The notes beneath the pieces are model-generated. The model saw only the letters and a program-made list of their open reading frames with translations, was not told the origin of the DNA and did not search any database. A program made the position numbers and the translations under genes. From Neisseriaceae bacterium (GTDB taxonomy: Bacteria > Pseudomonadota > Gammaproteobacteria > Burkholderiales > UBA11063), in contig CANISK010000112.1 in assembly GCA_947470205.1 (NCBI GenBank), positions 1 through 5,481 on the forward strand: a stretch of 5,481 nt of DNA, in the 5' to 3' direction. Below, one piece after another: positions 1-5,481 of the stretch; positions within the stretch are counted from its first letter, which is position 1; each line of letters opens with the position of its first letter.

Positions 1-1522
1 TATTGCTAATTTTAAGTTGACTATAGTGAGGTCTATCACTATTTTTGAATAGTTCATGTCTTAGATTGGGATACACATCCCAATATTCATTTAATTGCGC
101 AATATCCACATTTGGAATACCGCCGAGTAAATGAGCCTCAATATCTTGAACATCTTCAGCTTCTTGGCTATCAATATAACGGGGGATGTTTAGGTTAAAC
201 TCATTTTTAGGGTCGCTAATTTCATTGTATGATACAAAACGACTATATTTTGGTATTTCTATTTGCTTGGTAAATACATCGACTATTTTATGAATATCTT
301 GCTCTCGAAGGCGGTTTTTATTGCCATCTTTGATAAATCCTCTACTTGCATCTATCATGAAAATACCACGTTTTACACCATCAATATCTTTGGTATTATT
401 AGCATGTTCAATGTCAAGTACAATTATACATGCTGGTATACCAGTACCATAAAACAAGTTAGTCGGTATACCAATTATTCCTTTGATATATCCACGTGTG
501 ATAATACTTTTACGTATCTGAGCCTCAACATTGCCACGAAATAATACACCGTGAGGGAGAATACACGCCCCTTTTCCCGTACTCTTTAGGGATTTGATAA
601 TATGCAGTAAAAATGCATAATCGCCATTTTTTTCAGGTGGGATTTTACCGCTTTCAAATCGTTGATATTCATCATTATTGGGGTTAAAGCCATCCATCCA
701 GTTTTTAGATGAAAATGGCGGATTTGCCACTACAAAATCAAAAGTTTTTAAATTGCCATGCTCATTTTTAAATAATGGGTGAGATAAGGTGCTTTGCCCT
801 TTGTGAATTTCTGCCTCAGGGTTATTGTGAAGTATCATATTCATTCGAGCAAGCGCTGCTGTTACAATATTTTTTTCTTGACCATATACATTTGCCGATC
901 CTTGTGCCTCATCTGCTACTTTTAGCAATAAAGAGCCTGAACCACAAGTTGGATCATAAATAGTCCATTTGGTTTCTGTGTGATGTTTAACACCTATTAC
1001 TTTGGCTAATACCCTACTAATTTCACTTGGTGTATAAAATTCGCCTTTACTTTTACCACTTTCGGATGCAAAATTACACATTAAATATTCATACGCATCA
1101 CCGAGGATATCATCGCCTTCGGCACGATTTTTTGTAAAATTTAAGGCTGGTCTTTCAAAAACTGCTATCAGGGATGTGAGCTTATCAACCATTTCCTTGC
1201 CTTTGCCAAGCTTTTCCTCATCCTGAAAACTTACCACATCAATAACACCCTCTAGGGAATTGGCTTTAGCAAGGGCGCTAATTGCTTTATCAATCTTTTC
1301 AGCAATATCTTTTTGCCCTCTAAGTGCTTGCATATCTTTAAAGCTACCACCTTTAGGTATTTGAATTACTGAATGAGGATCGTCACCGTATTTATCAGAT
1401 ACGTATTTAACAAATAATAAAACCAATACATAATCTTTGTATTGGCTAGGATCCATTGCACCTCTTAATTTATCGCAACTCTCCCACAATGAGCTATATA
1501 GCTCGGATTTTTTAACTGCCAT
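1..1522 (-). CDS. hsdM: Type I restriction-modification system, DNA methyltransferase subunit HsdM (3' end outside the window)
   Basis: This is the modification subunit of a type I restriction-modification system. It transfers a methyl group from S-adenosylmethionine to N6 of adenine at sites chosen by the HsdS subunit. The frame is open from an ATG at 1522 to the window edge, giving 507 codons with no stop. An N-terminal helical HsdM_N-type region (from about residue 8, SSLWESCDKLRG) is followed by the N6-methyltransferase fold. Visible motifs are GEFYTP (160-165), the SAM-binding motif I DPTCGSGSLLL (from D190) and the catalytic motif IV NPPF (267-270). The tail FNLNIPRYIDSQEAEDVQDIE is typical of the longer HsdM subfamily, so a good part of the C terminus is probably missing here. 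The start is supported by a TTAGGT ribosome site about 8 bases upstream. It lies 159 bp behind the J-protein gene, with a palindromic repeat between them. The partner genes hsdS and hsdR are not in view; they would be expected beyond position 1. Confidence 0.95.
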   Translation of the reverse strand, partial: MAVKKSELYSSLWESCDKLRGAMDPSQYKDYVLVLLFVKYVSDKYGDDPHSVIQIPKGGSFKDMQALRGQKDIAEKIDKAISALAKANSLEGVIDVVSFQDEEKLGKGKEMVDKLTSLIAVFERPALNFTKNRAEGDDILGDAYEYLMCNFASESGKSKGEFYTPSEISRVLAKVIGVKHHTETKWTIYDPTCGSGSLLLKVADEAQGSANVYGQEKNIVTAALARMNMILHNNPEAEIHKGQSTLSHPLFKNEHGNLKTFDFVVANPPFSSKNWMDGFNPNNDEYQRFESGKIPPEKNGDYAFLLHIIKSLKSTGKGACILPHGVLFRGNVEAQIRKSIITRGYIKGIIGIPTNLFYGTGIPACIIVLDIEHANNTKDIDGVKRGIFMIDASRGFIKDGNKNRLREQDIHKIVDVFTKQIEIPKYSRFVSYNEISDPKNEFNLNIPRYIDSQEAEDVQDIEAHLLGGIPNVDIAQLNEYWDVYPNLRHELFKNSDRPHYSQLKISN

Positions 1523-1570
1523 ATTTTGTACCTAACATAATGATTTAACTTATCAAATTAAAATAGCATA

Positions 1571-1699
1571 TATACTCACAGTATTTGAAAGTTGGACTAG
1601 GCGAAAATAAAAAAATTACGACGCCGTGGACTAATTGCTCCATAAGGAGTAATTTTTTTTATTTTCAACAACGTCCAGGTTTCAAAGACGAAGAGTATA
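1571..1699. repeat. 129-bp imperfect palindromic element (MITE-like) with TATACTC ends
   Basis: The two arms are inverted copies of each other. The left arm, read on the plus strand from 1571, and the right arm, read on the minus strand from 1699, share in order TATACTC, GT, TTTGAAA, TGGAC, and then GAAAATAAAAAAA with TTAC. They differ by a few substitutions and two single-base indels. The centre (about 1621-1645) is not part of the arms but holds its own small hairpin. The element fills most of the space between the J-protein gene and hsdM, and its right end reaches into the J-protein reading frame. No protein is encoded. It resembles a miniature inverted-repeat element; a TA target duplication is possible but cannot be proven from one copy. 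Confidence 0.75.
1634..1660 (+). terminator. Small hairpin followed by a T-run inside the palindromic element (possible terminator)
   Basis: On the plus strand ATTGCTCC (1634-1641) pairs with GGAGTAAT (1646-1653) around an ATAA loop, with seven Watson-Crick pairs and one G-U pair. It is followed directly by eight T (1653-1660). This is the form of a factor-independent terminator. No plus-strand gene in the window would use it. On the minus strand the wobble pair becomes an A-C mismatch, but the A-rich and T-rich arms of the surrounding palindrome could fold around it and end transcripts of the J-protein gene before hsdM. The function is inferred from shape only. Confidence 0.35.
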
Positions 1700-2797
1700 G
1701 TCTGTGTTTTTCGGCAATACCTTCACTGTTTTTAAATATGCCTTTACCGTTGAGTGATCTTGCCATGTATTTAAGTCAATCTCTGTTTGTTGAATTATAT
1801 CTTCCAAGACTGTCATTTCTTTTTTTAATTGAGGGATTATCCAATCTGGTGAAGATATAACTCCAAACATTGGCACATTGAGCTGTCTGCCAAATTCCAT
1901 CTGAAATTTCTTACAAGTAAAATCTATTTCTTGTTCTATTTCTTCAATTTGTCTTTTAAGTATAATATTATAATGTTTAACTTTCTCTATACTCATTGAA
2001 TTAATTGAATTTTGATCAATTTGTTCTATTTCTAATTGCATTTGCAATAACGCTAACAAATCATTTTTATTATATGCGATATTTACTTTTTGCATTAGTT
2101 CAGTTTTGCGTTCTCGTTCAATTGGATCTAGCTCTCTATCTGGGTGTAATGTTTTAGCAAGTTGACGATACACTTCTTTGATAGATTGACTAACTTCTTG
2201 CTCTTGTTTAATTTCTTTAGCTTCTTGATTTAACGTTTTACTATTTTTTTTGCGAGACTGCTGTTTGATGTTTTCTTGTTCTTGTTGCTCATCCATCTTG
2301 CCTTGCATTTGCTTCATAAATTCTTGCATAAATTTTTCTGGATCATTAATGTCCACATCTTCCAAATCAATATCACACTCTTCAAATAAAACATCTTTCA
2401 ATTGTTCCGCACGTGCCTCATTTATTATAGCTTGCTCTTTATCAAAATCATTATTACTACGTTTATTATAAATTTCCTTCACTTTTTCATCATCATGAGC
2501 CAATTCATCGGCAAGAACCTCAATCACATACCGCATTTTTTTGCGTTCACGTTTGGTGAACATTTTTTTATCATAAATTTCATCTAGAAAATATACTGTT
2601 TGTGCTCTTAATTTATCAAATTTATTCTGTAGTGGCACCATTTCATTAGTAAATATGTTTTTGAAATTGGAAATAGTATTTTGCCACTTGAGTAATTGTT
2701 CTTTTTCTTTTGCAATTTGTGAATTTAACTGATTAAACTGTTTTTGTGCTTTTGATAACGGTGCTTCTTGCTGTTTAGTAATCGTAAGTTTGCTCAT
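1682..2797 (-). CDS. Coiled-coil protein with an internal J-domain (DnaJ-like co-chaperone)
   Basis: The product has 371 residues, is rich in Lys, Glu and Gln, and has no signal peptide or membrane segment, so it is probably cytoplasmic. Residues 1-135 are charged and mostly helical. Residues 160-205 are a Gln/Glu/Lys-rich linker. Residues about 204-255 (SIKEVYRQLAKTLHPDRELD onward) resemble helix II, the HPD loop (H218-P219-D220) and helix III of a J-domain. Residues 265-345 again look like coiled coil. The HPD tripeptide is the part that stimulates the ATPase of DnaK/Hsp70, so a role as a co-chaperone is likely. The usual helix I motif and the Gly-rich and zinc-finger parts of DnaJ are absent, so this is a J-domain protein of the divergent type and its client is unknown. 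The ATG at 2797 has AAAAGG 12 bases upstream, a rather long spacing. The last five residues (YTLRL) and the TGA stop lie inside the palindromic repeat, so the native C terminus may have been altered. Confidence 0.8.
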   Translation of the reverse strand: MSKLTITKQQEAPLSKAQKQFNQLNSQIAKEKEQLLKWQNTISNFKNIFTNEMVPLQNKFDKLRAQTVYFLDEIYDKKMFTKRERKKMRYVIEVLADELAHDDEKVKEIYNKRSNNDFDKEQAIINEARAEQLKDVLFEECDIDLEDVDINDPEKFMQEFMKQMQGKMDEQQEQENIKQQSRKKNSKTLNQEAKEIKQEQEVSQSIKEVYRQLAKTLHPDRELDPIERERKTELMQKVNIAYNKNDLLALLQMQLEIEQIDQNSINSMSIEKVKHYNIILKRQIEEIEQEIDFTCKKFQMEFGRQLNVPMFGVISSPDWIIPQLKKEMTVLEDIIQQTEIDLNTWQDHSTVKAYLKTVKVLPKNTDYTLRL

Positions 2798-2828
2798 TGT
2801 AGATTTTAACCTTTTAAAAAATTAATTT

Positions 2829-2908
2829 GGTTTTTGAAGTAACGCCTTATATTAAATAAATTTTTTTCTTGTCGAATAACGTCCAAGTCTCACAAGGCGA
2901 AAAGTATA
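2829..2908. repeat. Second, degenerate copy of the palindromic element, touching the Fic stop codon
   Basis: Read on the minus strand from 2908, the sequence TATACT, TTCG, CTT, GAGAC, TTGGACGTT, TTCGA and AAAAAAATT follows the right arm of the element at 1571-1699 in the same order and nearly the same spacing, down to about 2856. The other arm is poorly preserved: only GGTTTTTGAAGT at 2829-2840 recalls GTATTTGAAAGT of the first copy, so the left border is uncertain. The right end begins on the base right after the TAA of the Fic gene. It fills most of the gap between fic and the J-protein gene. Confidence 0.6.
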
Positions 2909-3511
2909 TTACAATTCAAGGGTTTTATATTCTGCATACCCTTCATAATAATAACTTGCATCAATGCTCATCATAAATAAATCGCGGTTATTTATTTCAT
3001 GAGTTAGGGAATTTTTTAATAATACCTTAATTTCAATATCTTTAATAGGACTTCTTTTCATGGCAAGTAAATAATCATCCTTATCTACTTTGTTCCAATC
3101 AATAACTTGGTGTATAGTGGATTTTAAAATAATATCCAACCAAATACGAGTTGATCTACCATCACCCTCTCTAAATGGATGGGCAATATTCATCTCAACA
3201 TATTTTTCAATAATTTCATCAAAATTATTTTGTGGCATTTTATCAATATATTGTAAGGATTGCTCTAGATACATTAGGGGCGCAAATCTAAAATTATCTT
3301 TTGCAAGATTAACGGTACGCATTTGCCCTGCAAAATCATAAATATCTTCAAATAAATATTTATGAATAAATGATAAGCCTGCAAATGTACCCACCTCAAC
3401 TCTATCAATATCACCGCTATCAAATAGCTGTTTGGCTTTTTGTTTACTAATTTTTTCCTCAGTTTTATTTAGCTCTACTTGATTTGTGATATTTAATTTA
3501 TTTTTTATCAT
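2909..3511 (-). CDS. Class III Fic-domain protein adenylyltransferase with C-terminal inhibitory helix
   Basis: Fic enzymes move AMP from ATP onto a hydroxyl side chain of a target protein. With the ATG at 3511 the product has 200 residues, close to the roughly 190 of Neisseria meningitidis NmFic, which it resembles along its length (for example FDSGDIDRVEVGT, YDFAGQ, KYVEMNIAHPF, RSTRIWLD). The Fic motif is HPFREGDGRSTR with catalytic H111; the position that is normally Asn (GNG) is Asp (D117). Near the C terminus SYYYEG (S186, E190, G191) fits the (S/T)xxxE(G/N) inhibitory motif of class III Fic proteins, whose Glu blocks productive ATP binding, so no separate antitoxin is needed. A GTG at 3556 would add 15 residues and overlap the Rpn gene by 23 bp. 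I prefer 3511 because it is an ATG and fits family length, although its ribosome site (AAAAGA) is weak. It is translationally close to the Rpn gene (22 bp) and likely shares its transcript. Confidence 0.9.
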   Translation of the reverse strand: MIKNKLNITNQVELNKTEEKISKQKAKQLFDSGDIDRVEVGTFAGLSFIHKYLFEDIYDFAGQMRTVNLAKDNFRFAPLMYLEQSLQYIDKMPQNNFDEIIEKYVEMNIAHPFREGDGRSTRIWLDIILKSTIHQVIDWNKVDKDDYLLAMKRSPIKDIEIKVLLKNSLTHEINNRDLFMMSIDASYYYEGYAEYKTLEL

Positions 3512-3533
3512 ATTTCTTTTAAACTTACAGATG

Positions 3534-4490
3534 TTATTTGATGGTTTTAATTTCACTCATAGAAAGTCCAGATATTTCGGTAATATCTTTTAAGGTATAT
3601 TTTTTAGATTTTAATAATTTTTTTGCAATTTGGATCTGGGTGTTTTTTGCACCTTCTTCTCTGCCTTTTTCCATGCCTTTTTCTATGCCCTGTTTGAGTC
3701 CTCTCTCCATAGCCGCTTCCAAGTTTGTTCCCGCTATCAATCTGCTCATCTCTCTCATTTCATAGAGCTGTCTTGCTTTCTTATCTCTGCTTAATGCTTC
3801 CAAAATTTTTGCCGCATAACTTATCTCTGGTGTTTTCTCTTTTGCCATAGAAATAGCCTCACTTTCGGGGTTTACTAAAAATAGTAGCCAATTTAAAAGG
3901 GTATCTTCTTCAGATGTATTGTTTTGTAATACTTTAAGGAGCTTTGGGAGTTCTATATAATGGATTTCCATGAGTGAAGATAACTCTTCATGACTTTTTA
4001 CATTCATAAAACGAAATATATTATGCATATTATCTATTGTCATTGGATGTGATTGTTTTTTGTGTACAGTCTTATTGTTATCGTTATCATTATCGTTAAA
4101 CAAATTATATCCTAAAATACAAATGACCACACATCTTTTTAGTGTACCAAAAAATTCACCTGGTTTTAATTGATTGCTAAATATTTTGCCAAGATAATAC
4201 ATACTTCGTGGAATTATATTATGTTCATTCTTGATTTGCATTTCAATATTGATTATCTCTCCATCATTGATGGTGGCTTTAATGTCTAGCACAGAGTTTC
4301 TATCATCAATCATCTCTTTGGTGATTTCTGGGCTCTCTATTGTAGCTTTGATGATTTTTTTACCGTTTTTATCGGTATAGCCCAGTATGGAATTAAGTAA
4401 ACTAATTAATACACTTGGATGTTTGGTGTTAGAGAAGATATTTTTGAATACGAAGTCTACTTGTGGGCTTAGGAGTCTTGGTGTTGTCAT
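3534..4490 (-). CDS. Rpn family recombination-promoting nuclease / PD-(D/E)XK nuclease family putative transposase
   Basis: The product has 318 residues and looks complete. The N terminus (LLSPQVDFVFKNIFSN, with HPSVLISLLNSIL following) is the hallmark of the Rpn/PDDEXK_2 family, which is abundant in Rickettsiales and other host-associated bacteria. The nuclease core is visible as SVLDIKA with D69, followed by IEMQI with E83 and Q85, the D...ExQ form of the PD-(D/E)XK site. Related E. coli Rpn proteins cut DNA and promote RecA-independent recombination; whether this one moves itself is unknown. Residues 262-283 form a Gly-spaced charged repeat (ERGLKQGIEKGMEKGREEG) and the end (ITEISGLSMSEI) looks like a small helix-turn-helix-like tail, both common in the family. 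Residues 132-138 (NDNDNDN) come from a short tandem repeat and look like a slippage insertion. The ATG at 4490 has AAAGG 13 bases upstream. It lies 108 bp behind the HAD gene, and fic follows 22 bp after its stop. Confidence 0.88.
   Translation of the reverse strand: MTTPRLLSPQVDFVFKNIFSNTKHPSVLISLLNSILGYTDKNGKKIIKATIESPEITKEMIDDRNSVLDIKATINDGEIINIEMQIKNEHNIIPRSMYYLGKIFSNQLKPGEFFGTLKRCVVICILGYNLFNDNDNDNNKTVHKKQSHPMTIDNMHNIFRFMNVKSHEELSSLMEIHYIELPKLLKVLQNNTSEEDTLLNWLLFLVNPESEAISMAKEKTPEISYAAKILEALSRDKKARQLYEMREMSRLIAGTNLEAAMERGLKQGIEKGMEKGREEGAKNTQIQIAKKLLKSKKYTLKDITEISGLSMSEIKTIK
4077..4097. repeat. Short hexanucleotide repeat inside the Rpn gene
   Basis: Three and a half units of TTATC(G/A) lie in a row, encoding alternating Asn and Asp (NDNDNDN, residues 132-138) on the minus strand. 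The length is a multiple of three, so gain or loss of one unit keeps the frame. It sits in a variable part of the protein between the nuclease core and the C-terminal half. Confidence 0.6.
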
Positions 4491-4598
4491 TTTGAGTATG
4501 TACCTTTTGCAATGTATGTTGTTTTGTTAGTATTAGAGCGGATAGGAGTAATTTTAACATTAGTGGCTTGATGGCTGATGGGGCTTATTGTTATTTTT

Positions 4599-5264
4599 TT
4601 ATTTTTTAGCTTTATACTGATTCCACGGATGAGAGGTATTTTTATAAATAAAATATGAGTGATGGGCAAAATCCAACATCTCAAAATCCCCCCTTGAGTT
4701 ACCATATGCGTAACTATCTGTAAAATGCAAATTTTGTGTTTTTAGAAATTCTTTAATTCGTATTACTTTTTCCATACCATAACAATTATGTCCATCCAAG
4801 CCACCGGTTGCAATGTTATTAATAAACTGTATGTTGGTGCCTATAACATAATTTACATTGTGTTTCTTTGCCCAATATTTTAAATAAACAGCCAAATTGG
4901 CGCTCACTATTGCTATCGTGTGATTTTCTTTTATGTGATGTTGGAGTTTTTCGTAAATTTGTGGTTTTAAATATTTGTCGAGTTTATTTAACGCAAATTC
5001 TTGTGCTTTTTGCTCTAGATAATCTCTTGGCATATTTTTGATAGTGGAAGTTAAAAATAATATCTTCGCTTCTTCATTATTGATGATTTTTAGGAGATAT
5101 CGGCACACAATCCATAATATAACCGGTAATTTTAAAAGTAATTTTTTGATTGACACTGTGTGAATGATAAATGGTAGTAATGTATCACATTTAGTGAGTG
5201 TGCCATCAAAATCAAAATATGCGATGATGTTTGCAGGTTTTACAATATGGGATTTATGATTCAT
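4599..5264 (-). CDS. HAD-IB family phosphatase (SerB-like hydrolase)
   Basis: This is a haloacid dehalogenase-type hydrolase that removes phosphate from a small molecule through an aspartyl-phosphate intermediate. With the ATG at 5264 it has 221 residues, normal for family IB. All four motifs are present: motif I DFDGTLT (nucleophile D18, acid D20), motif II VSAN (S121), motif III K166 in GMEKVIRIK, and motif IV GNSRGDFEML (D193). The GNSRGD form, with Asn in place of the first Asp, is usual for this subfamily. A helical cap containing a hydrophobic stretch (about residues 38-62, LLLKLPVILWIVCRYLL) follows motif I; this could be membrane-associated or just a buried cap helix. The substrate cannot be told from sequence; phosphoserine or a lipid/isoprenoid phosphate are possibilities. 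A TTG five codons upstream (5279) could also start the gene, but ATG is preferred. No strong ribosome site is seen. The gene may have its own promoter, as only repeats lie upstream. Confidence 0.88.
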   Translation of the reverse strand: MNHKSHIVKPANIIAYFDFDGTLTKCDTLLPFIIHTVSIKKLLLKLPVILWIVCRYLLKIINNEEAKILFLTSTIKNMPRDYLEQKAQEFALNKLDKYLKPQIYEKLQHHIKENHTIAIVSANLAVYLKYWAKKHNVNYVIGTNIQFINNIATGGLDGHNCYGMEKVIRIKEFLKTQNLHFTDSYAYGNSRGDFEMLDFAHHSYFIYKNTSHPWNQYKAKK

Positions 5265-5273
5265 ATGTATATT

Positions 5274-5293
5274 TTTCAAATACTTAGAGTATA
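5274..5293 (-). repeat. Third copy of the palindromic element's end, upstream of the HAD gene
   Basis: The minus-strand sequence TATACTCTAAGTATTTGAAA matches the left arm of the element at 1571-1590 at 18 of 20 positions. The TGGAC that should follow is not found, so this is a solo end or a strongly decayed copy. It lies 10 bases before the ATG of the HAD gene and supplies the TATACT hexamer, which could act as a -10 promoter box, though no good -35 box is seen. Confidence 0.5.
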
Positions 5294-5321
5294 TTTAAAT
5301 GCGAATTTTGATCTAAAAATC

Positions 5322-5394
5322 TGTCATTCTCAACTTGATTGGAAATCCATGCTCTCGTTGTTTTGACTGGATTCCCGCCTACGCGGGAATGACA
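5322..5394. repeat. Palindromic repeat module with ATTCCCGC/GCGGGAAT hairpin
   Basis: Outer inverted ends TGTCATTC (5322-5329) and GAATGACA (5387-5394) enclose a second inverted pair, GGAAATCCA (5341-5349) and TGGATTCC (5368-5375). At its right side lies a perfect 8-bp hairpin, ATTCCCGC-CTAC-GCGGGAAT (5371-5390). GC content is well above the surrounding sequence. Interspersed repeats with this core are known from many bacterial genomes, including Rickettsiales. The stretch codes for nothing recognisable. Confidence 0.7.
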
Positions 5395-5481
5395 GGAGCC
5401 TACGCGGGAATGACAGGAGCCTACGCGGGAATGACAGGAGCCTACGCGGGAATGACAGGAGCCTACGCGGGAATGACAGGA
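5377..5481. repeat. Five perfect 21-bp tandem repeats running off the window end
   Basis: The units start at 5377, 5398, 5419, 5440 and 5461 and are identical; each begins GCCTACGCGGGAATGACA and ends GGA. They are about 62 percent GC in an AT-rich window. The unit is the right half of the adjoining hairpin module plus a few bases, so the array grew by tandem duplication from that module. There are no spacers, so it is not CRISPR. The window ends exactly at a unit border, so the true copy number is unknown. Four of the six reading frames are open through the array, but no gene is evident. Confidence 0.9.

Noticed and set aside
263..963. Plus-strand open frames opposite hsdM
   Set aside because: They are antisense to a clear methyltransferase gene with intact motifs; no independent coding signal.
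1585..1860. Plus-strand 91-codon open frame across the palindrome and the J-protein 3' end
   Set aside because: It starts with TTG inside the repeat and runs antisense to the J-protein gene, with no family resemblance.
3512..3556. GTG start for the Fic gene at 3556
   Set aside because: It would add 15 residues (MKLKPSNNICKFKRN) not matched in NmFic-type proteins and lies inside the Rpn gene; kept only as an alternative.
4491..4598. Terminator or promoter between the HAD and Rpn genes
   Set aside because: No convincing hairpin with a T-run and no recognisable -35/-10 pair could be found on the minus strand.
4487..4705. Minus-strand 72-codon open frame overlapping the end of the HAD gene and the gap before the Rpn gene
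   Set aside because: It overlaps the HAD motif IV region in another frame, matches no known family, and its composition follows from AT-rich sequence. The C-terminal half (TNVKITPIRSNTNKTTYIAKG) looks vaguely protein-like and might be a remnant, but there is no support.
5377..5481. Possible CRISPR array
   Set aside because: The units follow each other directly with no variable spacers, so it is a simple tandem array.

Overview
The window is AT-rich bacterial DNA with five protein genes, all on the minus strand. It is consistent with an intracellular alphaproteobacterium of the Rickettsiales type or a similar host-associated bacterium. The grounds are low GC, an Rpn/PD-(D/E)XK 'transposase' gene, a Fic gene, and GC-rich palindromic repeats with an ATTCCCGC...GCGGGAAT core of a kind scattered through many such genomes. 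The lineage is an inference from style and was not tested by a search.

Layout in the direction of transcription (right to left). Positions 5481-5265 hold no gene. They contain a palindromic module followed by five identical 21-bp tandem units that run off the window edge. Next comes a HAD-IB type phosphatase (5264-4599), then a gap of 108 bp. An Rpn-family nuclease (4490-3534) follows, with a class III Fic AMP-transferase (3511-2909) closely coupled behind it. A coiled-coil protein with an internal J-domain (2797-1682) comes next, and last is the modification subunit HsdM of a type I restriction-modification system (1522 to beyond position 1).

How the genes may work together: HsdM belongs to a DNA methylation/restriction system whose other subunits (HsdS, HsdR) would lie beyond position 1. 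The Fic protein carries its own inhibitory C-terminal helix, so it needs no separate antitoxin, and probably modifies a cellular protein with AMP. The Rpn gene is a mobile, self-spreading type of gene. Together they look like an accessory, defence-flavoured segment rather than a metabolic operon. The J-protein and the HAD phosphatase have no obvious link to the others.

The most unusual signal lies between the genes. A 129-bp imperfect palindrome (1571-1699), with ends TATACTC/GAGTATA, supplies the last five codons and stop codon of the J-protein gene. A relative abuts the stop codon of the Fic gene (ending at 2908), and a third copy of the element end lies just upstream of the HAD gene (5274-5293). 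This looks like a family of small non-coding palindromic mobile elements that settles at gene borders.
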